Positions 16,176 through 28,527 of a DNA stretch of 64,000 nucleotides are shown here, piece by piece. The position numbers and the translations under genes are program-made. The notes beneath the pieces are model-generated. The model had not been told where the DNA came from and did not search any database. It worked only from the letters and a program-made list of their open reading frames with translations. This DNA comes from Rhodoblastus sp963704565 (lineage in GTDB: Bacteria; Pseudomonadota; Alphaproteobacteria; Rhizobiales; Beijerinckiaceae): NCBI GenBank assembly GCA_963704565.1, contig OY969917.1, positions 496,001 to 560,000 on the forward strand. Reading direction: 5' to 3'. The number at the start of each line of letters is the position of its first letter. The first letter of the stretch is position 1.

Positions 16176-17753
16176 ATGCGCGCCGATGATTCCGATCGAA
16201 TCGAACTTCTCACCCCCGCCGAAATGGGCCGCGCCGACGCGCTGACCACCCGGGGCGGCGTTCCCGGCTATCGACTGATGCTGCGCGCGGGGAAAAATGT
16301 CGCGGCGGCGGCCGCCGACATGCTGCGGGCGGGCGAGGGCCGCCGCGTCGCCTTGTTTTGCGGGCCGGGCAATAATGGCGGCGACGGCTATGTCGCGGCG
16401 CGTTTGCTGCGCGAACAGGGATTCGAGGTCGCGGTCGGCGCGCTGGGCGATCCGCAAAAACTGCGCGGCGACGCCGCCCGGGCCTTCGCCGATTGGGACG
16501 GCGCGGTTGTCGCGGCGGAAAGCCTCGACCCGCGCGGCCACGATCTGATCGTGGACGCTCTCTTCGGCGCCGGCCTGTCGCGCCCGCTCGACGGGGCGGC
16601 GCTGGCTTCGGTGCAGCGCATCAATGCGTCGGCAACGCCGGTTCTGGCGGTGGATGTGCCGTCCGGCCTCGACGGCGCAACCGGAGCGATCGGGTCGCAA
16701 TGCATTCAGGCGCGGCAAACCGTGACGTTTTTCCGGCTCAAGCCCGGCCATGTCCTGCTGCCGGGACGGCGCGCCTGCGGGCGAATTCACCTGACCCAGA
16801 TCGGCGTCGAGGACGAGGTTTTGCGCGAGATCGCGCCAAAAACTTTTTTGAACGCGCCGGCTTTGTGGCGCGTCGCCTTTCCCTGGCCGGCGGAGGACGC
16901 CCATAAATATAAACGCGGCCATCTGGTCGTCGCCTCCGGCCCGGCGATCCGCACCGGCGCGGCGCGTCTCGCCGCGCGCGCCGGCTTGAGAATCGGCGCC
17001 GGGCTGGTGACCGTGGCGAGCCCGGCCGAGGCCCTGGCCATCCATGCGGCGCATCTGACCGCGATCATGCTGCGTTGGGTGGAGGGTCCGGCGCAATGGC
17101 GCGACTTGCTGGCGGACACGAGATTTTCGGCGGTTGTCCTCGGCCCGGCTTTCGGCGTCGGCGAGGCGACCTGCGAAACGGTCGAAACCATCCTGGCGAG
17201 CGCGGACAGGCCCTTGGGCCTCGTGCTCGACGCCGACGCGCTGACTTCGTTCGAGGGGCGGGCGGGCAGGCTGGCGCAACCGATCGGGCACAGCGGCGCG
17301 CAGGTTGTTCTCACCCCACATGAAGGTGAGTTTGCACGGCTTTTCAGTTCATTAACCATAAATTCTCAACTGGAGGACACGGCAGGCGCCGCGCCCTCGG
17401 CGACTGCAACAGTCCCGACCGGCCTTCACAGCAAAGCCGATCGCGCGCGGGCGGCGGCGCGGCTGACCGGCGCGGTCGTCGTGCTGAAAGGCCCGGACAC
17501 GGTCGTCGCCAGCCCCGACGGCCGCGCCGCCATTGCCCGCAACGCCCCGCCAACTCTGGCGACGGCGGGGTCGGGCGATGTCCTGGCGGGCCTGATCGGC
17601 GGCCTGCTGGCGCAGGGGATGAAAAGCTTCGAAGCCGCGGCCTGCGCCGTCTGGCTGCATGGCGAGGCCGCCAATCTGTTCGGGCCGGGCCTGATCGCCG
17701 AGGATTTGCCGGAAATTTTTCCGCGCGCGTTGGCCGATCTGGCCTCGCGGTAA
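16176..17753 (+). CDS. nnr: Bifunctional NAD(P)H-hydrate epimerase / ADP-dependent dehydratase
   Basis: This enzyme repairs hydrated NADH and NADPH. The N-terminal YjeF epimerase domain has LFCGPGNNGGDGYVAARLL and the VPSGLDGATG catalytic segment. The C-terminal ribokinase-like dehydratase domain has GHLVVASGPAIRTGAA, VVLKGPDTVVASPDG and the nucleotide-binding ATAGSGDVLAGLIGGLLAQG. Length (about 525 residues) is normal for the fused form. Met 16176 lies just before the conserved ELLTPAEM; an upstream in-frame ATG at 16149 would add nine residues. It is divergent from the CoA ester lyase gene, leaving less than 90 bases for both promoters. Confidence 0.93.
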   Translation: MRADDSDRIELLTPAEMGRADALTTRGGVPGYRLMLRAGKNVAAAAADMLRAGEGRRVALFCGPGNNGGDGYVAARLLREQGFEVAVGALGDPQKLRGDAARAFADWDGAVVAAESLDPRGHDLIVDALFGAGLSRPLDGAALASVQRINASATPVLAVDVPSGLDGATGAIGSQCIQARQTVTFFRLKPGHVLLPGRRACGRIHLTQIGVEDEVLREIAPKTFLNAPALWRVAFPWPAEDAHKYKRGHLVVASGPAIRTGAARLAARAGLRIGAGLVTVASPAEALAIHAAHLTAIMLRWVEGPAQWRDLLADTRFSAVVLGPAFGVGEATCETVETILASADRPLGLVLDADALTSFEGRAGRLAQPIGHSGAQVVLTPHEGEFARLFSSLTINSQLEDTAGAAPSATATVPTGLHSKADRARAAARLTGAVVVLKGPDTVVASPDGRAAIARNAPPTLATAGSGDVLAGLIGGLLAQGMKSFEAAACAVWLHGEAANLFGPGLIAEDLPEIFPRALADLASR

Positions 17754-17809
17754 GGGCTTGCCTTGAGCCGCGCCGGCATGGGAAAAGACCGCCGATTGGA
17801 GAAACAGCC

Positions 17810-18049
17810 ATGTCCGAACCCGTCATCGCCCAAAAAGCGCCTTTTCCCGTCGAGGTCGAAGCCGGCAAGACCTATCATTGGTGCGCTTGCGGCAAATCGG
17901 CCAAACAGCCGTTCTGCGACGGCTCGCACAAGGGGAGCGACTTCGCGCCCGTCGCCTACAAGGCGGAGAAGGACGGCAAAGTCTGGTTCTGCGGCTGCAA
18001 GCACAGCGCCAAGGCGCCCCTTTGCGACGGATCGCACAGCAAGCTCTGA
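17810..18049 (+). CDS. Tandem CDGSH iron-sulfur domain protein
   Basis: A 79-residue protein with two CDGSH motifs: CACGKSAKQPFCDGSH and CGCKHSAKAPLCDGSH. Each provides the three-Cys, one-His ligand set of a MitoNEET-type 2Fe-2S cluster. The tandem, soluble form without a membrane anchor corresponds to the MitoNEET/Miner2-like group, in which each polypeptide holds two clusters. Proposed roles are electron or Fe-S cluster transfer and redox sensing. It starts 57 bases after nnr, with a GGAGAAAC site upstream of the ATG. Confidence 0.93.
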   Translation: MSEPVIAQKAPFPVEVEAGKTYHWCACGKSAKQPFCDGSHKGSDFAPVAYKAEKDGKVWFCGCKHSAKAPLCDGSHSKL

Positions 18050-18161
18050 GCCGCCGCGCTGTCTTCGCGCCGCGCCCGCATTTTTTTGCTGCTTTCCGTT
18101 TGCGCCATTGCTATAGAGCGCAACCTGTGTCGGCGGCCGCGCGTGCGCGGAACGCGGGCGC

Positions 18162-18246
18162 GCGGGCGTGGCGGAACTGGTAGACGCGCCGGATTTAGGT
18201 TCCGGTGGTGAAAATCGTGGGGGTTCGAGTCCCTCCGCCCGCACCA
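18162..18246 (+). tRNA. tRNA-Leu (anticodon UAG)
   Basis: The acceptor GCGGGCG pairs with CGCCCGC, and the CCA end is encoded. The anticodon stem CCGGA/TCCGG encloses the loop TTTAGGT, giving anticodon TAG. The long variable arm and GGTAGACGC D-arm are typical of leucine tRNAs. A TATAGA-like -10 box lies about 45 bases upstream (18112-18117). Confidence 0.95.
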
Positions 18247-18335
18247 GCGCCGCGCATGAACATGGTTTGGCAGGTTTCATCCCGCCCCCCGGAGATTGGC
18301 CGAGGCGGCGACGAGGTTTTGAGAAGGTTGTGAAG

Positions 18336-19691
18336 ATGCAGACGACGGAAACGCTTTCGCAGGGGCTGAAGCGCGAATATCAGGTGGTTCTCGCGGCGGC
18401 CGAGCTTGCCATAAAGCTCGACGCCCAGCTTGCCGACATCAAGGACAAGGTCCGCATCAACGGCTTCCGTCCCGGCAAGGTTCCGGCCGGCCATCTCAAG
18501 CGCCTTTATGGCCGTTCGATCATGGGCGACGTCGTCCAGCAGGCGGTCGGCGAAGCCCAGGACAAGATTCTCACCGAGAACAAGCTGCGCCTCGCCGGCC
18601 AGCCCAGGCTCGATTTCCCCGAAGATCAGGCCGAGATGGAAAAGGTGCTGGAAGCCTCCGGCGACCTGTCGTTCAAGATCGCCTTCGAGATTCTGCCGAG
18701 TTTCGAGCTTGGCTCCTTCGAGGATGTCGAACTGGAGCGCCTGGTCGCCGAAATCCCGGAAGAGGACGTCGAAAAGCAGCTCAGGGACCTTGCCGAGCGC
18801 AGCCGGTCCTATACGGCGCGCGAGGATGGCGCCGCGGCGCAGAATGGCGACAAGCTGAAGATCGATTTCGTCGGCCGCATCGGCGACGAGGCTTTCGATG
18901 GCGGTACCGCCGAGGGCGTCGATCTGGTGCTCGGCTCCGGCTCCTTCATCCCCGGCTTCGAGGCCCAGCTCGAAGGCGCCGAGGCCGGCGACGAGCGCAA
19001 GGTCGCGGTGACCTTCCCCGAGACTTATCAGGCCGCGCATCTGGCCGGCAAGGAAGCGGCTTTCGACGTCAAGGTCCAGTCGGTGTCGGCGCCGGACGAG
19101 TTGACGCTCGACGACGATTTCGCCAAGAAATACGCTTTCGAAAATCTCGACAAGCTGCGTGAGGCGATCAAGGGCCGCATCCAGGCCGATTACGCCCGCG
19201 CCTCGGGCGAAAAGCTGAAGCGCGCTTTGCTCGACGCCCTCGACAAGCGCTATCATTTCGAACTGCCGCCGGACATGGTCGAGCGCGAGTTCGGCGCCAT
19301 CTGGGAGCAGGTGCTCGGCGAACAGGTCTCCTCCGGCAAGACGTTCGAGGAGGAAGGCACGACCGAGGAAGCGCAGCGCGCCGAATATCGCCGCATCGCC
19401 GAACGCCGCGTGCGCCTCGGCCTGGTGGTGGCCGAAGTCGGCGAGAAGGCCGGCGTCAAGGTCGCCGATGACGAGGTGACCCGCGCCATCGTCGAGCGCG
19501 CCCGCCAGTTCCCCGGCCAGGAAAAGGTCTTCTGGGACTATTACCAGAAGAACCCGCAGGCCCTCGCCGAAATCCGCGCGCCGATCTACGAGCAGAAGGT
19601 CGTCGATCACATCGTGTCCCAGGCCAAGGTCACCGACAAGACGGTGTCCAAGGAAGATCTGTTGAAGATCGAGGACGACAAGACCGCGTAA
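18336..19691 (+). CDS. tig: Trigger factor, ribosome-associated chaperone and prolyl isomerase
   Basis: A 451-residue protein with the three trigger-factor domains. The N-terminal ribosome-binding domain contains FRPGKVPAGHLKRLYG, which matches the GFRxGKxP ribosome-docking signature. The FKBP-type domain runs through NGDKLKIDFVGRIGDEAFDG and the VLGSGSFIPGFE segment, and the C-terminal helical arms include YHFELPPDMVERE. It binds nascent chains at the exit tunnel. The start at 18336 is the only one giving a canonical N-terminus (MQTTETLSQGLKREYQVV). A terminator follows, so it is separate from clpP-clpX, although the classical tig-clpP-clpX-lon-hup order is kept. Confidence 0.97.
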   Translation: MQTTETLSQGLKREYQVVLAAAELAIKLDAQLADIKDKVRINGFRPGKVPAGHLKRLYGRSIMGDVVQQAVGEAQDKILTENKLRLAGQPRLDFPEDQAEMEKVLEASGDLSFKIAFEILPSFELGSFEDVELERLVAEIPEEDVEKQLRDLAERSRSYTAREDGAAAQNGDKLKIDFVGRIGDEAFDGGTAEGVDLVLGSGSFIPGFEAQLEGAEAGDERKVAVTFPETYQAAHLAGKEAAFDVKVQSVSAPDELTLDDDFAKKYAFENLDKLREAIKGRIQADYARASGEKLKRALLDALDKRYHFELPPDMVEREFGAIWEQVLGEQVSSGKTFEEEGTTEEAQRAEYRRIAERRVRLGLVVAEVGEKAGVKVADDEVTRAIVERARQFPGQEKVFWDYYQKNPQALAEIRAPIYEQKVVDHIVSQAKVTDKTVSKEDLLKIEDDKTA

Positions 19692-19717
19692 CCTGCGTCA
19701 ACTTAATGCCGTAACAA

Positions 19718-19743
19718 ACGCCCGCGCCGCGCGCGGGCGTTTT
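19718..19743 (+). terminator. Rho-independent terminator after tig
   Basis: A 10-bp perfect stem (ACGCCCGCGC with GCGCGGGCGT), a CGC loop and a short T-run lie 27 bases past the tig stop. Confidence 0.88.
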
Positions 19744-19986
19744 GATTCGCGGCGCGATTTTTAGAACTTTCTTCACAGGCTGCGCTCTATTCCTTGCCTC
19801 TTGACGCCTTGGCGCGAGGAAGGGCGGCGCGGCGCGACGCCAGGATTTCCAGGCGAATCACGGTCGCCCGTCCGCGGCCCGGGATGGCGTTTTTACGACA
19901 AGGCGGATCGGCCATTGCCTCGGCTGGCGAGCGCATTATGTTGGGATGAGGCAAACAGCGGCGTCCGCCGCCCGAGGAAGTGGTCC

Positions 19987-20619
19987 ATGCGCGATCCGAT
20001 TGACGTCACCAACCAGTATCTCATCCCGCAAGTCATCGAGAATACGCCGCGCGGCGAACGGGGCTTCGACATTTATTCGCGCCTGCTGCGCGAGCGGATC
20101 GTCTTCCTTACCGGGCCGGTCGAGGACGGCATGGCCTCGGTCATCATCGCGCAATTGCTGTTCCTGGAAGCCGAGAATCCCAAAAAGGAAATCTCGATGT
20201 ACATCAACTCGCCGGGCGGCGTGGTGACGGCGGGCCTGGCGATCTACGACACGATGCAGTTCATCAAGCCCAAGGTTTCGACGCTCTGCGTCGGGCAGGC
20301 GGCCTCGATGGGCTCGCTGCTGCTGGCCGGCGGCGAGGCCGGCATGCGCTTCGCGCTGCCCAACGCCCGGATCATGGTCCACCAGCCTTCCGGCGGCTTC
20401 CAGGGCCAGGCCTCGGACATCCTTCGCCACGCCGAGGACATCATGAAGGTCAAGAAGCGCCTCAACGAAATCTATGTGAGGCACACCGGCAAGGATTACG
20501 AGACGATCGAGGCGACCCTCGACCGCGACCATTTCATGTCGTCCGACGAGGCCAAGGACTTCGGCCTGATCGATCAGGTGCTCGCCACCCGCCCCGAAGA
20601 GCCCGAAGAGAAAAAGTGA
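19987..20619 (+). CDS. clpP: ATP-dependent Clp protease proteolytic subunit
   Basis: A 210-residue ClpP. It has IYSRLLRERIVFLTGPVED, INSPGGVVTAGLAIYDTMQF, the active Ser in CVGQAASMGSLLL, the His in MVHQPSGGFQGQASDI, and the Asp in ATLDRDHFMS. It assembles into tetradecamers that degrade unfolded and tagged proteins delivered by ClpX or ClpA. The start at 19987 fits the normal N-terminus (MRDPIDVTNQYLIPQVIE). A longer in-frame extension upstream has no family similarity. clpX follows after 233 bases, with what looks like its own promoter. Confidence 0.97.
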   Translation: MRDPIDVTNQYLIPQVIENTPRGERGFDIYSRLLRERIVFLTGPVEDGMASVIIAQLLFLEAENPKKEISMYINSPGGVVTAGLAIYDTMQFIKPKVSTLCVGQAASMGSLLLAGGEAGMRFALPNARIMVHQPSGGFQGQASDILRHAEDIMKVKKRLNEIYVRHTGKDYETIEATLDRDHFMSSDEAKDFGLIDQVLATRPEEPEEKK

Positions 20620-20664
20620 TGTGGACGGCGCGCATCTTGCATGGGCGCCGTAGAATAGTGAAGC

Positions 20665-20692
20665 TTGCCATTGGCGGCCATGGGCATAAATT
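20665..20692 (+). promoter_or_regulatory. Putative sigma-70-type promoter for clpX
   Basis: TTGCCA and TAAATT are separated by 16 bases in the clpP-clpX gap, about 160 bases upstream of the clpX start. The match is moderate and is an inference from sequence only. Confidence 0.35.
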
Positions 20693-20852
20693 AGACCGTT
20701 GGCGCCGATGATCGTTCCGGAGCGCGAATGCGCGGATGCGCCGAACCGGCGGCGAATGGATCAGCGGCCTTCGGCGAATTTGAACGCCGGGGGCGGCGCA
20801 AGGCGGCCAAGCGGGATGTAAGGGTCCGGCGAGCCGCCGCAAGGAGAAACTG

Positions 20853-22118
<1,266 letters not shown>

Positions 22119-22174
22119 GCGCCGGGCGCGGAGCGGAAAGGCGACGCTTTCGCCGCCTTAAGTCAACGGCGAGG

Positions 22175-22201
22175 TTGAAAGCGCCGTCGGAGACCCTATC
22201 T
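22175..22201 (+). promoter_or_regulatory. Heat-shock (RpoH/sigma-32-like) promoter upstream of lon
   Basis: TTGAAA at 22175-22180, a 13-base spacer and CCCTATCT at 22194-22201 match the sigma-32 consensus (CTTGAAA, 11-15 bases, CCCCATNT) closely. It would give lon a leader of roughly 250 bases. Lon is a classical heat-shock regulon member, so the location is sensible. Confidence 0.6.
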
Positions 22202-22458
22202 GCGTGTTACGTAAACCAAACGCCGCCGACGCTTCGACAGGTCGCGCGGCGCATGATGCGGAAGCCGCCGGCGCCGCCGTTCGTCCCCGATCGCTCGGCG
22301 AATGGGGATAAGCGAACAAGTTTGCAGCCTTCGGCGATCCCTGGCGGATCGGCAGGCGCAAGGGCCGGCGTCGAAGCCTCGTGGGCGGGTTGAACTCCTT
22401 TCGGGCGGGTGTCCGTCCGTTCGGAGCCAGGCGCGCCAAGCCAGACAGGATTTGAGCC

Positions 22459-24885
<2,427 letters not shown>

Positions 24886-24911
24886 GGCGGTTTCGACCGG
24901 GCCAAATATTC

Positions 24912-24941
24912 GGCCGGGACGCTTTGCGTCCCGGCCTTTTT
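24912..24941 (+). terminator. Rho-independent terminator after lon
   Basis: An 11-bp perfect stem (GGCCGGGACGC with GCGTCCCGGCC), a TTT loop and five T residues lie 27 bases after the lon stop. Confidence 0.92.
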
Positions 24942-25202
24942 GCGCCTCGCGTCGCGAATCGGGCCTTATTGCGGATTTTTTTTGCGGACTTTTCGTCGCA
25001 AGGCGCTGCCTGTCCCTTGCAATACAACGGATTCGAAGGGAAAGTGGCAGCGTCGAAATGGTGCGATTCGAGTTGCGATCTTTGGCGCGGCGCCTTATTC
25101 GTCCGCGCCTCGATCGAAATCCAATCGCCACGGCGTGGGGGCGCGCCGTGAATGTCACCTTGGCGCTTTACGAGGAGAGCGCCCTAATCAAGGAAGAACC
25201 AA

Positions 25203-25481
25203 ATGACCAATAAAGCCGAATTGATTGACGCTGTGGCGGAAGCGACGGAAAGCTCGAAGGCGCATGCCGGCGCCGCGCTCGACGCGGTGATCGCCGCGAT
25301 CAGCAATGCGCTCCACAAGGGCGAGGAAGTCCGCCTGGTCGGCTTCGGCACCTTTTCCGTCAAGACCCGCGCCGCCGGCAAGGGCCGCAACCCCGCGACC
25401 GGCAAGGAAATCAATATTCCGGCTTCCAAGAGCGTCCGCTTCAAGCCCGGCGCCCAGCTCAAGGACATGGTCAACAAGTAA
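25203..25481 (+). CDS. hupB: DNA-binding protein HU
   Basis: A 92-residue histone-like protein. TNKAELIDAVAEATESSKAH forms the dimerisation helices, and VRLVGFGTFSVKTRAAGKGR the beta-arm base. The GRNPATGKEINIPAS arm inserts Pro into the DNA minor groove, and FKPGAQLKDMVN closes the fold. HU bends and compacts DNA. It sits after lon, as in many Proteobacteria, with an AAGGAAG ribosome-binding site. The lon terminator implies it has its own promoter. Confidence 0.97.
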   Translation: MTNKAELIDAVAEATESSKAHAGAALDAVIAAISNALHKGEEVRLVGFGTFSVKTRAAGKGRNPATGKEINIPASKSVRFKPGAQLKDMVNK

Positions 25482-25615
25482 TCGGCTTCAGCGCCCGGGC
25501 GCGGCTTCGTCCGCGTCTCGGCCGCGCGTCCGACCTTGTCGGCGGCGAGGTCTTGGCGGCGGCGGCTTTGCGACCTGTCACCGGGGCGACCGGTCGGGTC
25601 GGGCTGTCGTGGTTC

Positions 25616-25691
25616 GGGCGGTTAGCTCAGCTGGCAGAGCATCTCGTTTACACCGAGAGGGTCGGCGGTTCGAGCCCGTCACCGCCCACCA
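25616..25691 (+). tRNA. tRNA-Val (anticodon UAC)
   Basis: The acceptor GGGCGGT pairs with ACCGCCC, and the CCA is encoded. The anticodon stem TCTCG/CGAGA holds the loop TTTACAC, which reads TAC. The TTCGAGC T-loop is canonical. The gene is 76 bases long. Confidence 0.95.
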
Positions 25692-25708
25692 TCGCCGAAG
25701 GCAAGTCG

Positions 25709-26392
25709 ATGCTGTCGAATAAGCTCCGAGGTTCTTCGCGCATTAGTACTTCGCGCATTAGTCCTTCGCGCATTCGCCAAATCTTCCCGGGCTTCGTCCC
25801 GCTCCTTTTGGGCTTCGTCCTGTCCGCCGCGCCGCCGTCGGGCGCGCGGGCGATGGACTTTCATCTCCAAAGCGTTCCGGACGGCCGCTGCCGGTCCCAT
25901 TGCCCGCGAATCATCGTCGCCGAGGGCCAGATCTCCAATGAGACGCCCAAGGAATTCATGGACTTCCTGCGCGACAATGTCGGCGACCGCGATCTGCGGA
26001 CGGTCGTCCTGATCGATTCCCAGGGCGGCTATGTCGTCGCCTCGATGGAGCTGGGGCGAATCTTCCGCCGGATCGGGGCGGCGACGGTGGTCGAGAATCA
26101 CTGCCTGTCGGCCTGCGTTTACGCCTTCATGGGCGGGATCAAACGGGTGGCGCCGCGCGGCGCCCAGCTCGGCATCCACCGGATGTTCGCCGACACGTCG
26201 GAGGGCGTGTTCGAGGCGAGGCGCCGGGTTTACGACGACGGCTCCATGGCGGCCATGCTGATGCGGTACAGCTCGGGAATGGGCGTCAGCCGCGACCTGA
26301 TCCGTTATGCCGAGCGCATTTCCTCGGGAACGATCCATTTCGTGACCCCGGCCGAAATGGCGCGCTGGCGGCTGGCGAGCCGCAAATTCTGA
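25709..26392 (+). CDS. Secreted ClpP-like serine protease-fold protein
   Basis: A 227-residue protein. After a basic N-terminus comes a hydrophobic signal segment (FPGFVPLLLGFVLSAAPPSG) ending in ARAMD, so export is likely. The mature part looks like a ClpP/crotonase-fold domain: VVLIDSQGGYVVASMELG corresponds to the substrate-binding Gly strand, ENHCLSACVYAFMGG carries a Ser in a position like the ClpP nucleophile, and GIHRMF gives a His. Related periplasmic proteins are annotated as COG3904-type. Function is unknown. The N-terminus carries a short in-frame tandem repeat (SRIS-TSRIS-PSRIR). It starts 18 bases after tRNA-Val. Confidence 0.72.
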   Translation: MLSNKLRGSSRISTSRISPSRIRQIFPGFVPLLLGFVLSAAPPSGARAMDFHLQSVPDGRCRSHCPRIIVAEGQISNETPKEFMDFLRDNVGDRDLRTVVLIDSQGGYVVASMELGRIFRRIGAATVVENHCLSACVYAFMGGIKRVAPRGAQLGIHRMFADTSEGVFEARRRVYDDGSMAAMLMRYSSGMGVSRDLIRYAERISSGTIHFVTPAEMARWRLASRKF

Positions 26393-26439
26393 GGTCGCGC
26401 CGGAAGCGCCTGGCGTTTCAAGAAATCGCCATATGGCGC

Positions 26440-26468
26440 TTGACTTGCCCGCGCCGCTGTCCTAATTC
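26440..26468 (+). promoter_or_regulatory. Sigma-70-type promoter for tRNA-Asp
   Basis: TTGACT at 26440-26445 and TAATTC at 26463-26468 are spaced by exactly 17 bases. The pair lies about 40 bases before the tRNA-Asp gene, the usual layout for a stable-RNA promoter. Confidence 0.6.
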
Positions 26469-26506
26469 GCAGGCCTCCGATCGACGCGATCGCGTCGCGG
26501 TCGAGC

Positions 26507-26583
<77 letters not shown>

Positions 26584-26911
26584 TATTTTCCTGCTAAATT
26601 TTATTTGATGATGCGAGCCTGGAAGGCGCGCGGCTGTTGGCGCGCGTCAGCAGTCAAGACCAACCCTGCGATAAAATGGCTCCGACTTTCGCCGGAGACG
26701 AGGCGCGCGATCCGGGGCGCGGAAGGCGCCGGCATAGCGGCGAAGAACCGCGATTTCCGCGGCTTTCAGGGCGGCGCGCCTGCGAAAGGGCCGCCGCGCG
26801 AAGGGCTCCGGCTCGGCGCGCTTTGGCCTTGCGTCCCGCGCCGCCCTGCGATACGGAACCCCTGGGTTCTGACGGCGGCGCCAGGACAATTGAGAGCAAG
26901 GACAACACGCC
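26584..26911. other. Gap before the nuo operon, no gene seen
   Basis: About 330 bases. The first 30 are AT-rich (near TTTTATTTGATGATG) and could hold promoter elements for complex I. Open frames on both strands further in are low-complexity Arg/Ala/Pro translations without motif or ribosome-binding site. The complex I leader must lie here. Confidence 0.4.
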
Positions 26912-27277
26912 ATGCCGGTCCTCCTGAACGATTATCTGCCGCTGGTGATCTTCATCGCTCTGTCGGCGGTGATATCCGGCGCGCTGCTGGTCGCGCCCTT
27001 CCTGCTCGCCTTCAAGGCCCCGGACCCGGAAAAGCTCTCGGCCTATGAATGCGGCTTCAACGCCTTCGACGATGCGCGCATGAAATTCGACGTCCGGTTC
27101 TATCTGGTGTCGCTGCTGTTCATCATATTCGATCTGGAAGTGGCCTTCCTGTTCCCCTGGGCGGTGGCCTTCCGCAAGATCGGCGCCTTCGGCTTCTGGT
27201 CGATGATGGTTTTCCTCGGCGTGCTGACCGTCGGCTTCGTCTATGAGTGGAAAAAGGGAGCGCTGGAATGGGATTGA
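26912..27277 (+). CDS. nuoA: NADH-quinone oxidoreductase subunit A
   Basis: A 121-residue membrane subunit of complex I with three transmembrane helices. The conserved loop LSAYECGFNAFDDARMKFDV contains the Cys-Gly-Phe of the ND3 loop, which moves during active/deactive change in mitochondrial complex I. LLFIIFDLEVAFLFPWAV is helix 2. It opens a 14-gene operon and overlaps nuoB by ten bases, implying coupled translation. Confidence 0.97.
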   Translation: MPVLLNDYLPLVIFIALSAVISGALLVAPFLLAFKAPDPEKLSAYECGFNAFDDARMKFDVRFYLVSLLFIIFDLEVAFLFPWAVAFRKIGAFGFWSMMVFLGVLTVGFVYEWKKGALEWD

Positions 27278-27852
27278 CCTCGAAAAATGGCCAGACCCTG
27301 ATCGCTCCGGCCCCGCGCGGCGTGATCGATCCGCGCACCGGCAAGCCGGTCGGCGCGGACGACCCGACCTTCCTGGCGATCAACGACCAGTTGGCCGACA
27401 AGGGCTTTCTGGTCACCGCGACCGACGACCTCATCACCTGGGCGCGCACCGGCTCGTTGATGTGGATGACCTTCGGTCTGGCCTGCTGCGCGGTGGAGAT
27501 GATGCAGGCGGCCATGCCGCGCTATGACATCGAGCGCTGGGGATTCGCCCCGCGCGCCTCGCCGCGCCAGTCCGACGTGATGATCGTCGCCGGCACCCTG
27601 ACCAACAAGATGGCGCCGGCCCTGCGCAAGGTCTACGACCAGATGCCCGAGCCGCGCTATGTCATCTCCATGGGCTCCTGCGCCAATGGCGGCGGCTATT
27701 ACCATTATTCCTATTCGGTGGTGCGCGGCTGCGACCGCATCGTCCCGGTGGACGTCTATGTCCCCGGCTGTCCGCCTTCCGCCGAGGCCCTTCTCTACGG
27801 GATCATGCTGTTGCAGCGGAAAATCCGCCGCACCGGCACCATCGAACGCTGA
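27268..27852 (+). CDS. nuoB: NADH-quinone oxidoreductase subunit B (N2 cluster)
   Basis: A 194-residue peripheral-arm subunit that carries cluster N2, the last Fe-S centre before quinone. The ligands are the tandem Cys in FGLACCAVEMMQ, the Cys in MGSCANGGGYY and the Cys in VPGCPPSAEALL. The start at 27268 (MGLTSKNG) overlaps the end of nuoA; an earlier in-frame Met would lie deeper inside nuoA. Confidence 0.97.
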   Translation: MGLTSKNGQTLIAPAPRGVIDPRTGKPVGADDPTFLAINDQLADKGFLVTATDDLITWARTGSLMWMTFGLACCAVEMMQAAMPRYDIERWGFAPRASPRQSDVMIVAGTLTNKMAPALRKVYDQMPEPRYVISMGSCANGGGYYHYSYSVVRGCDRIVPVDVYVPGCPPSAEALLYGIMLLQRKIRRTGTIER

Positions 27853-27888
27853 TTTTCGCGCCGGCGCCGCCGGCAAAGAGGCTGGACC

Positions 27889-28527
27889 ATGGCCAATGAG
27901 CAGAACGCCGCAACCGACCATTCCGCAGTCCTGCGGGCAAATTTGCAGGCTTTGTCGGAAAGGATTTCGGCCGGCCTGGGCGCCGCCGTCCTCTCCTCGG
28001 CGATCGCCTTCGACGAGCTGACCGTCGCCTTCGACGCGGCGAAATGGGTCGAGTCCATGACTTACCTGCGCGACAACGGCTTCATCTGCTTCATCGACCT
28101 GACGGCGGTCGATTGGCCGGCGCGCGAAAAGCGTTTCGACGTGGTCGCGCATCTGCTCGACCCAAAAGCCAATCTGCGCATCCGCGCCAAATGCATGACC
28201 GACGAGGAGACTCCGGTCGAAAGCTGCGTCGGCGTGTGGCCGGCGGCCAATTGGTTCGAACGGGAAGCCTATGACATGTATGGCGTGCTTTTCGCCCATC
28301 ATCCCGACCTGCGCCGGATGCTGACGGATTATGGTTTCGACGGCCATCCCCTGCGCAAGGACTTCCCGATGTCCGGCTATGTCGAGGTCCGCTACGACGA
28401 CGCCCAGAAGCGCGTGGTCTATGAGCCGACGCGGCTGACCCAGGAATTCCGCTCCTTCGATTTCCTTTCGCCCTGGGAAAACGCGGAATATGAGCTGCCG
28501 GGCGACGAAAAGGCGACCAGGGGCTAG
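27889..28527 (+). CDS. nuoC: NADH-quinone oxidoreductase subunit C
   Basis: A 212-residue hydrophilic subunit homologous to the mitochondrial 30-kDa protein. The signature is WFEREAYDMYGVLFAHHPDL followed by DYGFDGHPLRKDFPMSGYVE. It is separate from nuoD, unlike the enterobacterial nuoCD fusion. Its TAG stop codon is the first three bases of the inserted 103-bp repeat, so the present C-terminus was fixed by that insertion. The last few residues after LPGDEKATRG could have been longer in the ancestor. Confidence 0.96.
   Translation: MANEQNAATDHSAVLRANLQALSERISAGLGAAVLSSAIAFDELTVAFDAAKWVESMTYLRDNGFICFIDLTAVDWPAREKRFDVVAHLLDPKANLRIRAKCMTDEETPVESCVGVWPAANWFEREAYDMYGVLFAHHPDLRRMLTDYGFDGHPLRKDFPMSGYVEVRYDDAQKRVVYEPTRLTQEFRSFDFLSPWENAEYELPGDEKATRG

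Noticed and set aside
25709..26392. A second cytosolic ClpP
   Set aside because: It has an N-terminal signal segment and only fold-level similarity, lacks ClpP-specific assembly motifs, and is better described as a secreted ClpP-like protein.
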